The position numbers were made by a program, and so were the translations under genes. From Candidatus Iainarchaeum sp. (GTDB lineage Archaea > Micrarchaeota > Micrarchaeia > Anstonellales > Bilamarchaeaceae), in assembly GCA_028714535.1 (NCBI GenBank), contig JAQTME010000010.1, forward strand, positions 1 through 38,647: DNA of 38,647 nucleotides, given 5' to 3'. The first letter of the stretch is position 1. Each line of letters starts with the position of its first letter. Below the pieces are notes generated by a model, which ran no database searches, was not told the DNA's origin, and saw nothing but the letters and a program-made list of their open reading frames with translations. This document shows positions 7,391-14,246 of this stretch, one piece after another.

Positions 7391-8283
7391 AACGGCTCGC
7401 GCTCCTCATCATGCTCGCCTGCATCGCCGGATGCATCACGCCGCAAACCCCGCCAGCGCAGCCCAGCCCGGCTGCGCCCCAGCCTAACGTGTCCGCAGCC
7501 AACATCACGATCGCCTCGTTCAACATCCAGGTATTCGGCGAGTCCAAGCGCTCCAAGCCCGAAGTCATGTCAGTCCTCGCACCCATCGCCCGCATGTTCG
7601 ACGTCATGGCGATAGAGGAACTGCGCGACGACACGGAAACCACGCTCCCGATATATCTCGCGCAAATCAACTCGCTCCCGGGCCCTGCCTACGGCGCGGT
7701 CATGAGCCCGCGCCTGGGCCGCACCGCAAGCAAGGAGAACTACGCATTCATATACGACACGGCCACGGTCAGCCTCGTCCCGGGCAGCAATTACACGTTC
7801 ACGGACCCGCCTGCAGGCTCATCCACAGACCTTTTCCAGCGCGAGCCGTTCATGGCGAGGTTCAACAGCAGCGGGTTCGATTTCGTGCTCATCGTGCTGC
7901 ACAGCGAGCCCGACGCCACCCCGCAGGAGCTCGCCTCGCTCACCGCCGTCCTGGACGATGCGAGGGCGCACTTCCCTGACGAGGCGGACTTCATGATGCT
8001 CGGGGACATGAACGCGGACTGCACCTACCTTTCGGCGGCCGAGGCGTCCGCGCTCGCGCTGCGCAACGCGTCATTCACCTGGGTGGTGCCCGACAGTGCC
8101 GACACGACGACAAAAAGCACGGACTGCGCCTACGACCGGATAATCCTGGCCGGAGGCGCAGCGTCGCATTTCACGGGCCGGTGGGGCATCCTGCGCTTCG
8201 ACCAGCTCTACGGGCTGAACCAGAGCGCCACCGAGGACGTGTCGGACCATTACCCTGTCTGGGCGTCGTTCAGGAACGGATGA
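7387..8283 (+). CDS. Secreted endonuclease/exonuclease/phosphatase-fold lipoprotein
   Basis: This 298-aa protein starts with MKRLALLIMLACIAGC, a signal peptide with a lipobox ending at Cys16, followed by a Pro-rich linker. The mature part has the DNase I-like (EEP) layout: ITIASFNIQVF, the metal-binding Glu in MAIEELRD, a strand with VLHSEP, LGDMNADC, and the C-terminal VSDHYPVW with the catalytic His. Such proteins cleave DNA or RNA or hydrolyse phosphoesters. Its location outside the membrane suggests degradation of environmental or host nucleic acids, which is an inference. The start overlaps the lpd stop by 4 bases. Several N-x-S/T sites suggest glycosylation. Confidence 0.8.
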   Translation: MKRLALLIMLACIAGCITPQTPPAQPSPAAPQPNVSAANITIASFNIQVFGESKRSKPEVMSVLAPIARMFDVMAIEELRDDTETTLPIYLAQINSLPGPAYGAVMSPRLGRTASKENYAFIYDTATVSLVPGSNYTFTDPPAGSSTDLFQREPFMARFNSSGFDFVLIVLHSEPDATPQELASLTAVLDDARAHFPDEADFMMLGDMNADCTYLSAAEASALALRNASFTWVVPDSADTTTKSTDCAYDRIILAGGAASHFTGRWGILRFDQLYGLNQSATEDVSDHYPVWASFRNG

Positions 8284-8289
8284 TATAAA
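8282..8289 (+). promoter_or_regulatory. TATA box of purU
   Basis: GATATAAA overlaps the end of the preceding gene and lies about 27 bases before the ATG at 8313. Confidence 0.5.
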
Positions 8290-8312
8290 CCATTATGCAG
8301 GAGGTCATCGCG

Positions 8313-9170
8313 ATGGACTCTGTAACTCTGCAGATGAGCTGCAAGGACAAGAAGGGCATAATCGCAGGCGTCACCAGCTTCATCCACGGGAACTCGGGCA
8401 ACATCATCGTGCTCGACGAGTTCGTGGACCCGGGCACCAGGCGGTTCTTCATGCGCGTGCAGTGGAGCACCGACGGCTTCCGCATCAGGCGCGGCGCCCT
8501 CCACCGCGAGATAGGCGCGCTCATGGGGGAGCTGGGGCTTGACGCGGACTGGGAGCTGTTCTTCTCGGACAGCAGGCCGCGCATGGCGATATTCGTGTCG
8601 AAATACGACCACTGCATCTACGAGCTCCTGCTCAAGCACAGGATGGGGGAGCTGAAGTGCGACATCCCGCTGATAATCAGCAACCACCCCGACCTGGCCC
8701 ACATCGGCAGGGCGTTCGGCATCCCATTCGAGCACGTCGCCGTGACGAAAGAGAACAGGAGCAAGAAGGAGCTCGAGGAGCTCGCGTTGCTGAAGAAGCA
8801 CAACGTGGATTTCATCGTGCTCGCCAGGTACATGCAGGTCCTGAGCCCGGACTTCATATCGGAATACGGGAACAAGGTGATAAACATCCACCACTCCTTC
8901 CTCCCGGCTTTCGAAGGGGCGGACCCCTACCGGCGCGCGTTCGAGCGCGGCGTGAAGATAATCGGCGCCACCGCGCATTTCGCCACCAGCGGCCTCGACA
9001 AGGGGCCCATCATCCAGCAGGGCGTCGCAGAGGTCTCGCACAAGGAGAACGCCGACGACCTGATGGTGAAGGGCAGGGAGATAGAGCGGAAGGTGCTCGC
9101 GGACGCGGTCAAGCTGTTCATAGAGCACCGCATCTTCGTGTGCGGCAACCGGACCATCATACTATCATAA
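8313..9170 (+). CDS. purU: Formyltetrahydrofolate deformylase
   Basis: PurU hydrolyses 10-formyl-THF to formate and THF. The 285-aa protein has an N-terminal ACT-type domain (residues 1-80) and a C-terminal formyltransferase-like domain with ISNHPDL, VLARYMQVLS, the catalytic Asn/His of NIHHSFLPAFEGADPY and the Asp of GATAHFATSGLDKGPIIQQ. This is full length for the family. The frame is open from 8295, but a GGAGGT 6-7 bases upstream and a TATA box at leaderless spacing both point to 8313. Formate released here could supply formate-dependent purine enzymes elsewhere or balance the folate pool used by PurH. Confidence 0.95.
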   Translation: MDSVTLQMSCKDKKGIIAGVTSFIHGNSGNIIVLDEFVDPGTRRFFMRVQWSTDGFRIRRGALHREIGALMGELGLDADWELFFSDSRPRMAIFVSKYDHCIYELLLKHRMGELKCDIPLIISNHPDLAHIGRAFGIPFEHVAVTKENRSKKELEELALLKKHNVDFIVLARYMQVLSPDFISEYGNKVINIHHSFLPAFEGADPYRRAFERGVKIIGATAHFATSGLDKGPIIQQGVAEVSHKENADDLMVKGREIERKVLADAVKLFIEHRIFVCGNRTIILS

Positions 9171-9180
9171 AAGAAGTATA

Positions 9181-9281
9181 TCCCGTCGGCCTGATTTGAA
9201 CAAGCAACCGCCCCGTATCTACTCGTTAAAAGCGAGCGAAGCAAACTACAGCGGGGCGCTCTACCGTTGAGCTACGACGGG
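9181..9281 (-). tRNA. tRNA-Tyr(GTA) with a 29-nt intron
   Basis: On the minus strand the acceptor CCCGTCG pairs with CGACGGG, with discriminator A; the C1-G72 pair is the archaeal tyrosine identity. The D arm is GCTC..GAGC, the anticodon stem CCCCG/CGGGG, the loop CTGTAG..A with anticodon GTA, and the T arm GCTTG-TTCAAAT-CAGGC. CCA is not encoded. The intron is 9217-9245, after position 37. Exon CTGT pairs with intron GTAG using two G-U pairs, flanked by the bulges AG|T and AT|A, so the splice motif is a relaxed bulge-helix-bulge. Spliced length is 72 nt. Confidence 0.95.
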
Positions 9282-9310
9282 ATAAGCAGCATGAACCCTG
9301 CTGAGAAGTT

Positions 9311-9319
9311 CTTATAAAG
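9311..9319 (-). promoter_or_regulatory. TATA box of tRNA-Tyr
   Basis: CTTTATAAG on the minus strand lies about 34 bases before the tRNA 5' end at 9281, consistent with a short 5' leader removed by RNase P. A CAGCA..TGCTG inverted repeat sits between the two. Confidence 0.55.
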
Positions 9320-9387
9320 TTAGGCGTTATGGGGTTGCACCTGGGCGTCCGGAAATCCTGCGCGCGGCGGAGGCGGCCGGGCGAGCT

Positions 9388-10059
9388 TTAGTTCGACCTT
9401 GGTATCTCGCTGACGTGGACCTTTCCCGGGTGTGCCGCGGTCATCGCGTCCACCAGGTCGCCGTATCTCATGCGGACGGCCAGATGGCGCGCCACTTCGT
9501 CCGTGCCGCCAAGGGCTATGTCCACTTCCCTGCCTTTCAGCCCCTCGTGCGGCGGTTCCATCACTATGAGCGCGATGCCGGCGAGCGCCTCTGCGCTGGC
9601 GAAAGGCGTGCATGTGCCATGCGCCATGCCAGCCGGCAGTTTCTCTGCAGGCCTGAGCTGGACGAACTCGTGCCCGGCCACCGCGGAAAGCAGGCCCGTC
9701 AGCCGTATCTTCCCGGCGCCGGTGGCGGCTACCAGGAATTTCTCATCCCCGTCGAATGTGTTCTCGCAGCAGAGCACCCGCAGGACGCTCTCCGCGGCCA
9801 TGCCCGAAGCCCTGGATTTCTGCGCGACCGTGGAAGTCGCCTCATCGTGGTAAACCACCGCCGCCCTGCCATCGCGGATGAGCGATGCGAGGTGCGGGAC
9901 GCCCTCCAGCCTCTTGTCCATGCCGAGCGAATGCCATTCACCGGTGCCGTATGCCACGTGCACGGCCCTGAAGATGTGCTCCGAAATAGGCGTGCGCTGC
10001 CCTGGCTTCTGCTGAACCGCTGGGGCAATGCCCTTCTGAGTGGCTAGGACGCTGTGCAT
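9388..10059 (-). CDS. YbaK/EbsC-like aminoacyl-tRNA deacylase-family protein (divergent)
   Basis: The C-terminal ~150 residues of this 223-aa protein follow the YbaK/ProX editing-domain order. VVYHDEATSTVAQKSRASG is followed by a strand with KFLVAATGAGKIRL, then QLRPAEKL, a HGTCTPF in place of the usual G-x-x-x-P-F loop, and a final ALGGTDEVARHLAVRMRYGDLVDAM matching the family's gaG..g..lrls..dL ending. Family members hydrolyse mischarged Cys-, Ala- or Ser-tRNA. The first ~60 residues are not recognisable. This is a weak-to-moderate match made by eye. The start is supported by a TATA box (10077-10090) about 25 bases upstream. Confidence 0.55.
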   Translation of the reverse strand: MHSVLATQKGIAPAVQQKPGQRTPISEHIFRAVHVAYGTGEWHSLGMDKRLEGVPHLASLIRDGRAAVVYHDEATSTVAQKSRASGMAAESVLRVLCCENTFDGDEKFLVAATGAGKIRLTGLLSAVAGHEFVQLRPAEKLPAGMAHGTCTPFASAEALAGIALIVMEPPHEGLKGREVDIALGGTDEVARHLAVRMRYGDLVDAMTAAHPGKVHVSEIPRSN

Positions 10060-10076
10060 GTAAGTGGTCGCTCACG

Positions 10077-10090
10077 GTTTATATATAAAG
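10077..10090 (-). promoter_or_regulatory. TATA box of the YbaK-like gene
   Basis: CTTTATATATAAAC on the minus strand is centred about 25 bases before the ATG at 10059, indicating a leaderless transcript. Confidence 0.65.
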
Positions 10091-10105
10091 ATGTGCCACA
10101 AAAAA

Positions 10106-10160
10106 GCGGAAAATATCCAATATTAACCAGTTTTATGCTTAATTGTTGGAAAATTTCCAA
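10106..10160. promoter_or_regulatory. Twin GGAAAATWTCCAA operator-like palindromes
   Basis: Two related 15-base sites lie upstream of the YbaK-like promoter: GCGGAAAATATCCAA (10106-10120) and TTGGAAAATTTCCAA (10146-10160). The second is a perfect palindrome around a central A, and the first matches it at 12 of 15 positions. They are exactly 40 bases apart, close to four helical turns, so a dimeric regulator could bind both on one face of the DNA. The downstream gene on this strand is the YbaK-like gene. Confidence 0.45.
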
Positions 10161-10202
10161 TTCATGCCAATCCGGATGGCTAAGCCTGCCGGAATAGCCA
10201 AT

Positions 10203-10221
10203 CCCTGAAAAAATCATCCGG
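10203..10221 (-). terminator. T-tract terminator of the first pilin-like gene
   Basis: A run of six T on the minus strand follows the stop codon of the pilin-like gene by about a dozen bases, the usual archaeal intrinsic terminator type. No strong hairpin is present. Confidence 0.4.
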
Positions 10222-10229
10222 AGCCGCAG

Positions 10230-10649
10230 TCATCCCGGCGAGGCGCCCCCTATGGCGCCGCAGATGTCCCCCTGCCCGTAGTAGCTATAATAGAACTGCT
10301 TGCCGAACATGGGGTAGAAATTGACGAGCGCCGTGAGGATGATGGGCCCAACGAGGTAGATGATAGCGCCTATCACGGCCCCGGTCAGCATCGCAGTCGC
10401 ATACGTCGTCGCCCTGGCCCTGGTCTCGGCGCCCATGATCTGCCCTATGGCATATGTGGCACCGGCGAGCACTATGAGCACCATGACCACGGCGCCCATG
10501 ACAGTCTGCGATATGTAGCACAGCGTTTTGAGCGCAGAACTGAGGTTGGACTCGCCATCTGTCTGCGCGAACGCCACCGAAATGAGGCTGAGCACAAGAA
10601 CCGCGAGCGGGAGATACCTTCCGGTTTCGTATAGCCTGACTATCTGCAT
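10230..10649 (-). CDS. VirB2/TrbC-like pilin, copy 1
   Basis: This 139-aa protein has a signal peptide ending near SVAFA|Q, then a short amphipathic segment and two membrane helices joined by a tight basic loop (GAETRARAT). This is the architecture of VirB2/TrbC conjugative pilins. The core MVLIVLAGATYAIGQ..GAETRARAT is almost identical in a second copy at 26122-26523. Both copies keep two cysteines after the signal peptide, one before helix 1 (LKTLC) and one in the C-terminal tail (DIC), which could form a disulfide. I chose the ATG at 10649, preceded by GGTGA at 4 bases; the longer frame starts with GTG at 10667. No assembly ATPase is nearby. Confidence 0.7.
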   Translation of the reverse strand: MQIVRLYETGRYLPLAVLVLSLISVAFAQTDGESNLSSALKTLCYISQTVMGAVVMVLIVLAGATYAIGQIMGAETRARATTYATAMLTGAVIGAIIYLVGPIILTALVNFYPMFGKQFYYSYYGQGDICGAIGGASPG

Positions 10650-10679
10650 GAGTTCACCTTTATCCACCCCGCAGCCGCC

Positions 10680-10688
10680 ATTTAAAAA
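10680..10688 (-). promoter_or_regulatory. TATA box of pilin copy 1
   Basis: TTTTTAAAT on the minus strand lies just past the AMP phosphorylase stop, leaving a leader of about 10 bases that contains the Shine-Dalgarno GGTGA. The T-run may also serve as the terminator of the upstream operon. Confidence 0.5.
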
Positions 10689-10691
10689 TCT

Positions 10692-12257
10692 TCATCCGAC
10701 GCTGCCCAGGAGCATCTTCCTCATCTCTATGGGCTCCAGGTCCCTGAGCGCCTTCACTGCGAAGTCCAGCTTGGCCTCGCTCTCCGCGTAGATGGTGAAC
10801 AGCTTGTCGCCCACGTCCACGCGGTCGCCGCGGCACCTGTGGAGCAGCACGCCCGCGCCCTTGTCGCGCGGCGCGCCTGCGATGCGCGCTATCTTCGCCA
10901 TCGTCTTGTTGTCCACGTGGAATATGCCGCCAGGCACGTCGGACACCACCGTGTGGGTGCATGAGCCGATCGGGATGTCGCCGGCCTTCACTTTCGCGTT
11001 GCCGCCCTGCAGCTCTATTATCTCGCGGAACTTGGCCATCGCCTTCCCGCTGCTGACAATGCCCTCGGCGACCGCGTAGCCCCTGTCCTTCTCCACCTTG
11101 CCGCAGAGCTCCAGCAGCTTGCCTGCCATGAGCAGGCTCTTGTGGCGCAGGTCGTCAGGCCCGCGGCCTTCGAGCACCTCAAGCACGTCAAGGCATTCCA
11201 GCCCGGGGCCGATGCCGTTGCCGACCGGCTCGGCGCCGTCAGTTATCAGCGCCTCGACCTTCATGCCGAGCTTGTCGCTGACCTTGATGAAGTGCCTGGC
11301 GAGCTCGTTGCCGCGCTCCATGTAAGGCACCTTCACGCCGCGGCCCACGGGTATGTCTATGAGCACGTATTCGGCGCCCACGCTCTTCTTCTTGCCCAGG
11401 ATGCTGGCCAGCAGCATGCCCTCGGGGTCAAGGCTGAGCGGGTGCCTCACGCGTATGAGCTTGTCGTCCACGGGCGCGAGCTTCATGCCGCCGCCCCAGA
11501 CTATGGCGCCCTTCGCCTTGAGCACCATGGAGCGCAGTTCCTCCATGTTGAACGTGACGTTGGCGAACACCTCCATCGTGTCCGCGGTGCCGGTCGCCGA
11601 GGTTATGGACCGCGACGACGTCTTCGGTATGTAGAGCCCCGCTGCCGCTATTATGGGGACGATGACCATGGTCGTCCTGTTGCCGGCCACGCCGCCGATG
11701 CAGTGCTTGTCCAGTACCGGCTTCTTGCCCAGGTCCAGGGATTCGCCCGACTCCACGGTCGCGTAGGCGAGCGATATTATCTCGTCGTCGGAAAGCCCGT
11801 TTATGTACGCCGCGGTTATCCATGCCGACGTCTCGATCTCGCTGAGCTTGTCCTGCATTATCTCCCTGACCACTGTCCTTATCTCGGTGTTCGTGAGCGT
11901 GCCCTTGTCCAGCTTCTTCTTTATGAAGCCTATGGACTCCGGCATGTCCATGTGGACCACCTCGAGGGTCTCGCCCTTCTTGAGGTGGTGCGTTGCCGCC
12001 AGGTCGCGGAAGATGCCTACCTCGCCCGGCTCCACTATCTGGTCGCTGACGTCCACTATGGCTATGATGCTCTTGCCCTCGTGGCGCAGCTCGGTGCGGT
12101 AGCCGGAGTAGATGTCGTGCTCCTGCGCTTCCGTCTTGTTCAGCACGACTATGTTCTTCCCCGTGAATATGTCTATGGGCTTTATCTTGCAGACGTATTT
12201 CTTGAGCCTCCAGACATCGACCTTCTGGGCCTGCTGCTTCTCGACGTATTCCGGCAT
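10692..12257 (-). CDS. deoA: AMP phosphorylase (archaeal thymidine-phosphorylase family)
   Basis: This enzyme phosphorolyses AMP (also CMP and UMP) to the free base and ribose-1,5-bisphosphate, the first step of the archaeal nucleotide-salvage/RuBisCO pathway. The 521-aa protein has the archaeal N-terminal extension (about 85 residues) before the phosphorylase core. Core motifs are VLDKHCIGGVAGNRTT (183-196) and KTSSRSITSATGTADTMEV (212-230), the phosphate- and base-binding signature. From memory most homologues have Ser where this protein has Cys186. The start is set by GAGGTG seven bases upstream, overlapping the stop of the R15P isomerase gene (9-base gap). The two genes form one operon. 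Confidence 0.95.
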   Translation of the reverse strand: MPEYVEKQQAQKVDVWRLKKYVCKIKPIDIFTGKNIVVLNKTEAQEHDIYSGYRTELRHEGKSIIAIVDVSDQIVEPGEVGIFRDLAATHHLKKGETLEVVHMDMPESIGFIKKKLDKGTLTNTEIRTVVREIMQDKLSEIETSAWITAAYINGLSDDEIISLAYATVESGESLDLGKKPVLDKHCIGGVAGNRTTMVIVPIIAAAGLYIPKTSSRSITSATGTADTMEVFANVTFNMEELRSMVLKAKGAIVWGGGMKLAPVDDKLIRVRHPLSLDPEGMLLASILGKKKSVGAEYVLIDIPVGRGVKVPYMERGNELARHFIKVSDKLGMKVEALITDGAEPVGNGIGPGLECLDVLEVLEGRGPDDLRHKSLLMAGKLLELCGKVEKDRGYAVAEGIVSSGKAMAKFREIIELQGGNAKVKAGDIPIGSCTHTVVSDVPGGIFHVDNKTMAKIARIAGAPRDKGAGVLLHRCRGDRVDVGDKLFTIYAESEAKLDFAVKALRDLEPIEMRKMLLGSVG

Positions 12258-12266
12258 TGGTGCACC

Positions 12267-13196
12267 TCATTCATATAATTTTATGCCAAGCTTCTGCGTG
12301 GCGAGCGTGAAAAACGACTGCGGCGGGATGACGCCCGCCTCGGTTATGTACCCGTTTATGTATTTCGCGGCCGTGGCCTCGAAGGCCGGGTTCCGTATCC
12401 TGACCCTTTTCGGCGCCTTGTCCCAGACCTCGGCCGGGTCGCGTTCCTCTATCTTCTCCCTGGTGCCGAATATCGTCATGGGGCTGTATTTCGCGAGCTC
12501 GGCCGCGCTGTAGAAGGAAACGTCGTTCATCCTGGCTATGTGCGCGAGCGTCGCGGTGCCTATCTTGTTTATCAGGTCGCCGCGGGACGTCACCGAATCA
12601 GCGCCGACTATGACTATGTCAGCCTTCTTCATGAAGAGGTTCATGCCGCCGTCCACCGTGAGCGTCACGTCTATGCCGGCCTCTGCCAGCTCCGTGGCCG
12701 TCGTCCTGCCCTGGAACCTGGGCCTGGTCTCGAAGCAGACGACGGAAAACTCCTTGCGCATCCTCTTAGCCTCTATCATCACGCGGGTGGAGCTGGACGA
12801 ATGGCAATGCGTCAGCACCAGCGCGCCGTCCGGGATGAGCTTCGCGCCGTAGGTCGCGAGCTTTTTCGCATCCGCATCCATCTTCGCGAGCGTGGCGTTC
12901 CCACGCGCCACGAGCAGCCTGGCGAGCGCGGCGACGCTGCGCTGTTTTTTCGCGTCCTCGCCTACCTGGCGCACGGCCTCGTCAAGCAGGTTGCGCATCA
13001 TCGGCTCCGTCGGCCTGCTGGACGAGAGCGCGTAGGCGACCGCCGAAATCTCCCTGCGGAATGCCGCCGCGCTCCTCGCCTTGGAGCTCTTCGCTGCCAT
13101 GGCGAGAGCATTGATCGATTCCCTGGCGACGTTGCGGGCGCCCTGTATCTTCAGTGACTTTATGTCCCGCACTATGCGCTCCACGTCCTTGTGCAT
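12267..13196 (-). CDS. Ribose-1,5-bisphosphate isomerase (eIF2B-like family)
   Basis: This enzyme converts ribose-1,5-bisphosphate into ribulose-1,5-bisphosphate, the RuBisCO substrate. The 309-aa protein shows the helical N-terminal domain and the Rossmann-like C-terminal domain of the eIF2B-alpha/MtnA superfamily. The two catalytic residues of the characterised Thermococcus enzyme (Cys133, Asp202) align with Cys131 in LTHCHSSSS and Asp200 in IVGADSV. The C-terminal PPQSFFTLAT is also as expected. It is the first gene of an operon with AMP phosphorylase. A TATA box at 13215-13227 gives a leaderless start. No RuBisCO large-subunit gene is in this window. Confidence 0.93.
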   Translation of the reverse strand: MHKDVERIVRDIKSLKIQGARNVARESINALAMAAKSSKARSAAAFRREISAVAYALSSSRPTEPMMRNLLDEAVRQVGEDAKKQRSVAALARLLVARGNATLAKMDADAKKLATYGAKLIPDGALVLTHCHSSSSTRVMIEAKRMRKEFSVVCFETRPRFQGRTTATELAEAGIDVTLTVDGGMNLFMKKADIVIVGADSVTSRGDLINKIGTATLAHIARMNDVSFYSAAELAKYSPMTIFGTREKIEERDPAEVWDKAPKRVRIRNPAFEATAAKYINGYITEAGVIPPQSFFTLATQKLGIKLYE

Positions 13197-13214
13197 GCCC
13201 AGCTACACCCAGCC

Positions 13215-13227
13215 ATATTTTAAAAAT
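13215..13227. promoter_or_regulatory. Shared, nearly palindromic TATA element between divergent genes
   Basis: ATATTTTAAAAAT is a near-perfect palindrome 25 bases before the R15P isomerase start (13196, minus) and about 40 bases before the small membrane protein start (13262, plus). It may work as a bidirectional promoter. The plus-strand gene also has a GGTGGAG ribosome binding site. Confidence 0.5.
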
Positions 13228-13261
13228 GCTGGCGTGCAATAATGACGATTGGTGGAGAGTC

Positions 13262-13528
13262 ATGAAACGAATTTATGCAAACGCAAACCACGAAATGAAC
13301 CCGTGCGTTCCGTTCCGCAAGGCGCTGATGGCGGCAGGCGCGCTCGCCGTGCTGTCCTCGCCGTTCGCGTTAAATCCTGTTTTCGCGGCCAAGCCGCCTG
13401 CGCTGGAAAAAACCGCAAATAAGGCAGCCCATGCCGAAAACAAACCTGACACTGCGGAGAAAGCGATGTGCTACGCGATTTTCGCCTTTGGCGCAGGGGC
13501 ATTTCTTTACAAGTATCGCCCGAAATAG
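13262..13528 (+). CDS. Small secreted or membrane protein, function unknown
   Basis: This 88-aa protein has an N-terminal hydrophobic stretch (about residues 20-41, ending VFAAKPP) that looks like a signal peptide with an A-x-A site. A short polar linker follows, then a C-terminal membrane segment (AMCYAIFAFGAGAFLYKY) with a basic end. I chose the ATG at 13262 because GGTGGAG sits 3-8 bases upstream; the longer frame from 13154 runs back into the divergent gene. Unknown family. It shares a promoter region with the R15P isomerase operon. Confidence 0.6.
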   Translation: MKRIYANANHEMNPCVPFRKALMAAGALAVLSSPFALNPVFAAKPPALEKTANKAAHAENKPDTAEKAMCYAIFAFGAGAFLYKYRPK

Positions 13529-13546
13529 GCTGCGAACTGCCTCTGG

Positions 13547-13804
13547 CTACCAGTCGCCAAGGGTCCTGACGGCCCTGCGCCGGAGATGCCTCGGGGTCTT
13601 CACACTGCAGCCGTATGGGAGTGCCTCGCCCATGAGGTGCGGGTCATCCAGGAAGTGCTTTGACATGAGCTGCGCCGTGACGCTCCTGCTCTGCTCCAGG
13701 TGCCTCCCCATGGCGTAATGGTAGGGGCTGTCAGTGGACTGGCCTAAGCTGCCGACGTTGAAAATGACCCTTCCTGCCCCCGTTCCGTTCCTGTTTCTTG
13801 CCAT
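13547..13804 (-). CDS. Small basic orphan protein
   Basis: This 85-aa protein is rich in Arg and His with no membrane segment and is not recognised. A TATA-like TTTATATTTT at 13840-13850 on the same strand would give a leader of about 15 bases. It follows the L12 gene on the same strand but is separated from it by a strong hairpin terminator. The opposite strand has a competing 95-codon frame without a promoter, which I consider spurious. Confidence 0.4.
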   Translation of the reverse strand: MARNRNGTGAGRVIFNVGSLGQSTDSPYHYAMGRHLEQSRSVTAQLMSKHFLDDPHLMGEALPYGCSVKTPRHLRRRAVRTLGDW

Positions 13805-13854
13805 GCTATCGCCATCCTGCTCCCGTGTGAAAAATGAAAATATAAAGATAAAAA

Positions 13855-13920
13855 AGGGAAATAAAAGAAGAAAACTTCAGCCGAACACTTCGTGGCCTTC
13901 GGCCACGAGACCTCCGGCTG
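13855..13920 (-). terminator. Large hairpin plus T-rich terminator after L12
   Basis: Immediately after the L12 stop an extended hairpin forms: outer arms CAGCCG/CGGCTG (13915-13920 with 13878-13883) and an inner perfect 7-bp stem GGCC-rich with a GAA loop (13891-13907). It is followed on the minus strand by a T-rich run (13855-13875). Strong hairpins are unusual for archaeal terminators, where T-tracts alone usually suffice. It may also protect the 3' end of an abundant mRNA. Confidence 0.6.
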
Positions 13921-13926
13921 ATTCCA

Positions 13927-14235
13927 TCAGCCGAAGAGCGAAGCGAGACCTTCAGCGGCCTGCTCCTCCTTCTTGCCTTCGTCTTCCTTCTTCTCCTCCT
14001 TCTTCGGCGCAGCGGCAGGCGCGGCAGCCGCAGGGGCCGCAGCGACCATGGTCGACTGCTTGAGGATGTCCTCGAAGTTCACTCCCTTGACCGCCTCTGC
14101 GAGCACCTTCGCCTTGGCCTCATCGGCCTCGGCGCCGCTCGCCTTTATGACGGACAATATGCCTTCCTTGCTGACTGCCTTTCCCGCACCGTGCAGAAGG
14201 AGCACTGCATGCAAATATGGGTCTATTTTCGTCAT
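13927..14235 (-). CDS. rpl12: Ribosomal protein P1/L12 (archaeal stalk)
   Basis: This 102-aa stalk protein recruits translation GTPases. The N-terminal helical dimer domain ends at about residue 60. It is followed by an Ala-rich hinge, a charged KKEEKKEDEGKKEE segment, and the hydrophobic C-terminal tip GLASLFG that binds the factors in archaea and eukaryotes. I chose the ATG at 14235 because GAGGTG lies 7 bases upstream; the longer frame begins at 14250. It is the last gene of the L1-L10-L12 operon, 11 bases after L10. Confidence 0.95.
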   Translation of the reverse strand: MTKIDPYLHAVLLLHGAGKAVSKEGILSVIKASGAEADEAKAKVLAEAVKGVNFEDILKQSTMVAAAPAAAAPAAAPKKEEKKEDEGKKEEQAAEGLASLFG

Positions 14236-14246
14236 TTCACAACACC

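Noticed and set aside
8250-9128. 292-codon frame antisense to purU
   Set aside because: The purU domains cover the same DNA; the composition of the antisense product looks like a reading shadow.
11142-12278. 378-codon frame antisense to AMP phosphorylase
   Set aside because: AMP phosphorylase motifs, promoter and ribosome binding site are all on the minus strand; no promoter or family motif for the plus frame.
13431-13718. 95-codon plus-strand frame after the small membrane protein
   Set aside because: It begins inside that gene in another frame, has no promoter, and is antisense to the 13547-13804 gene, which has at least a TATA candidate.
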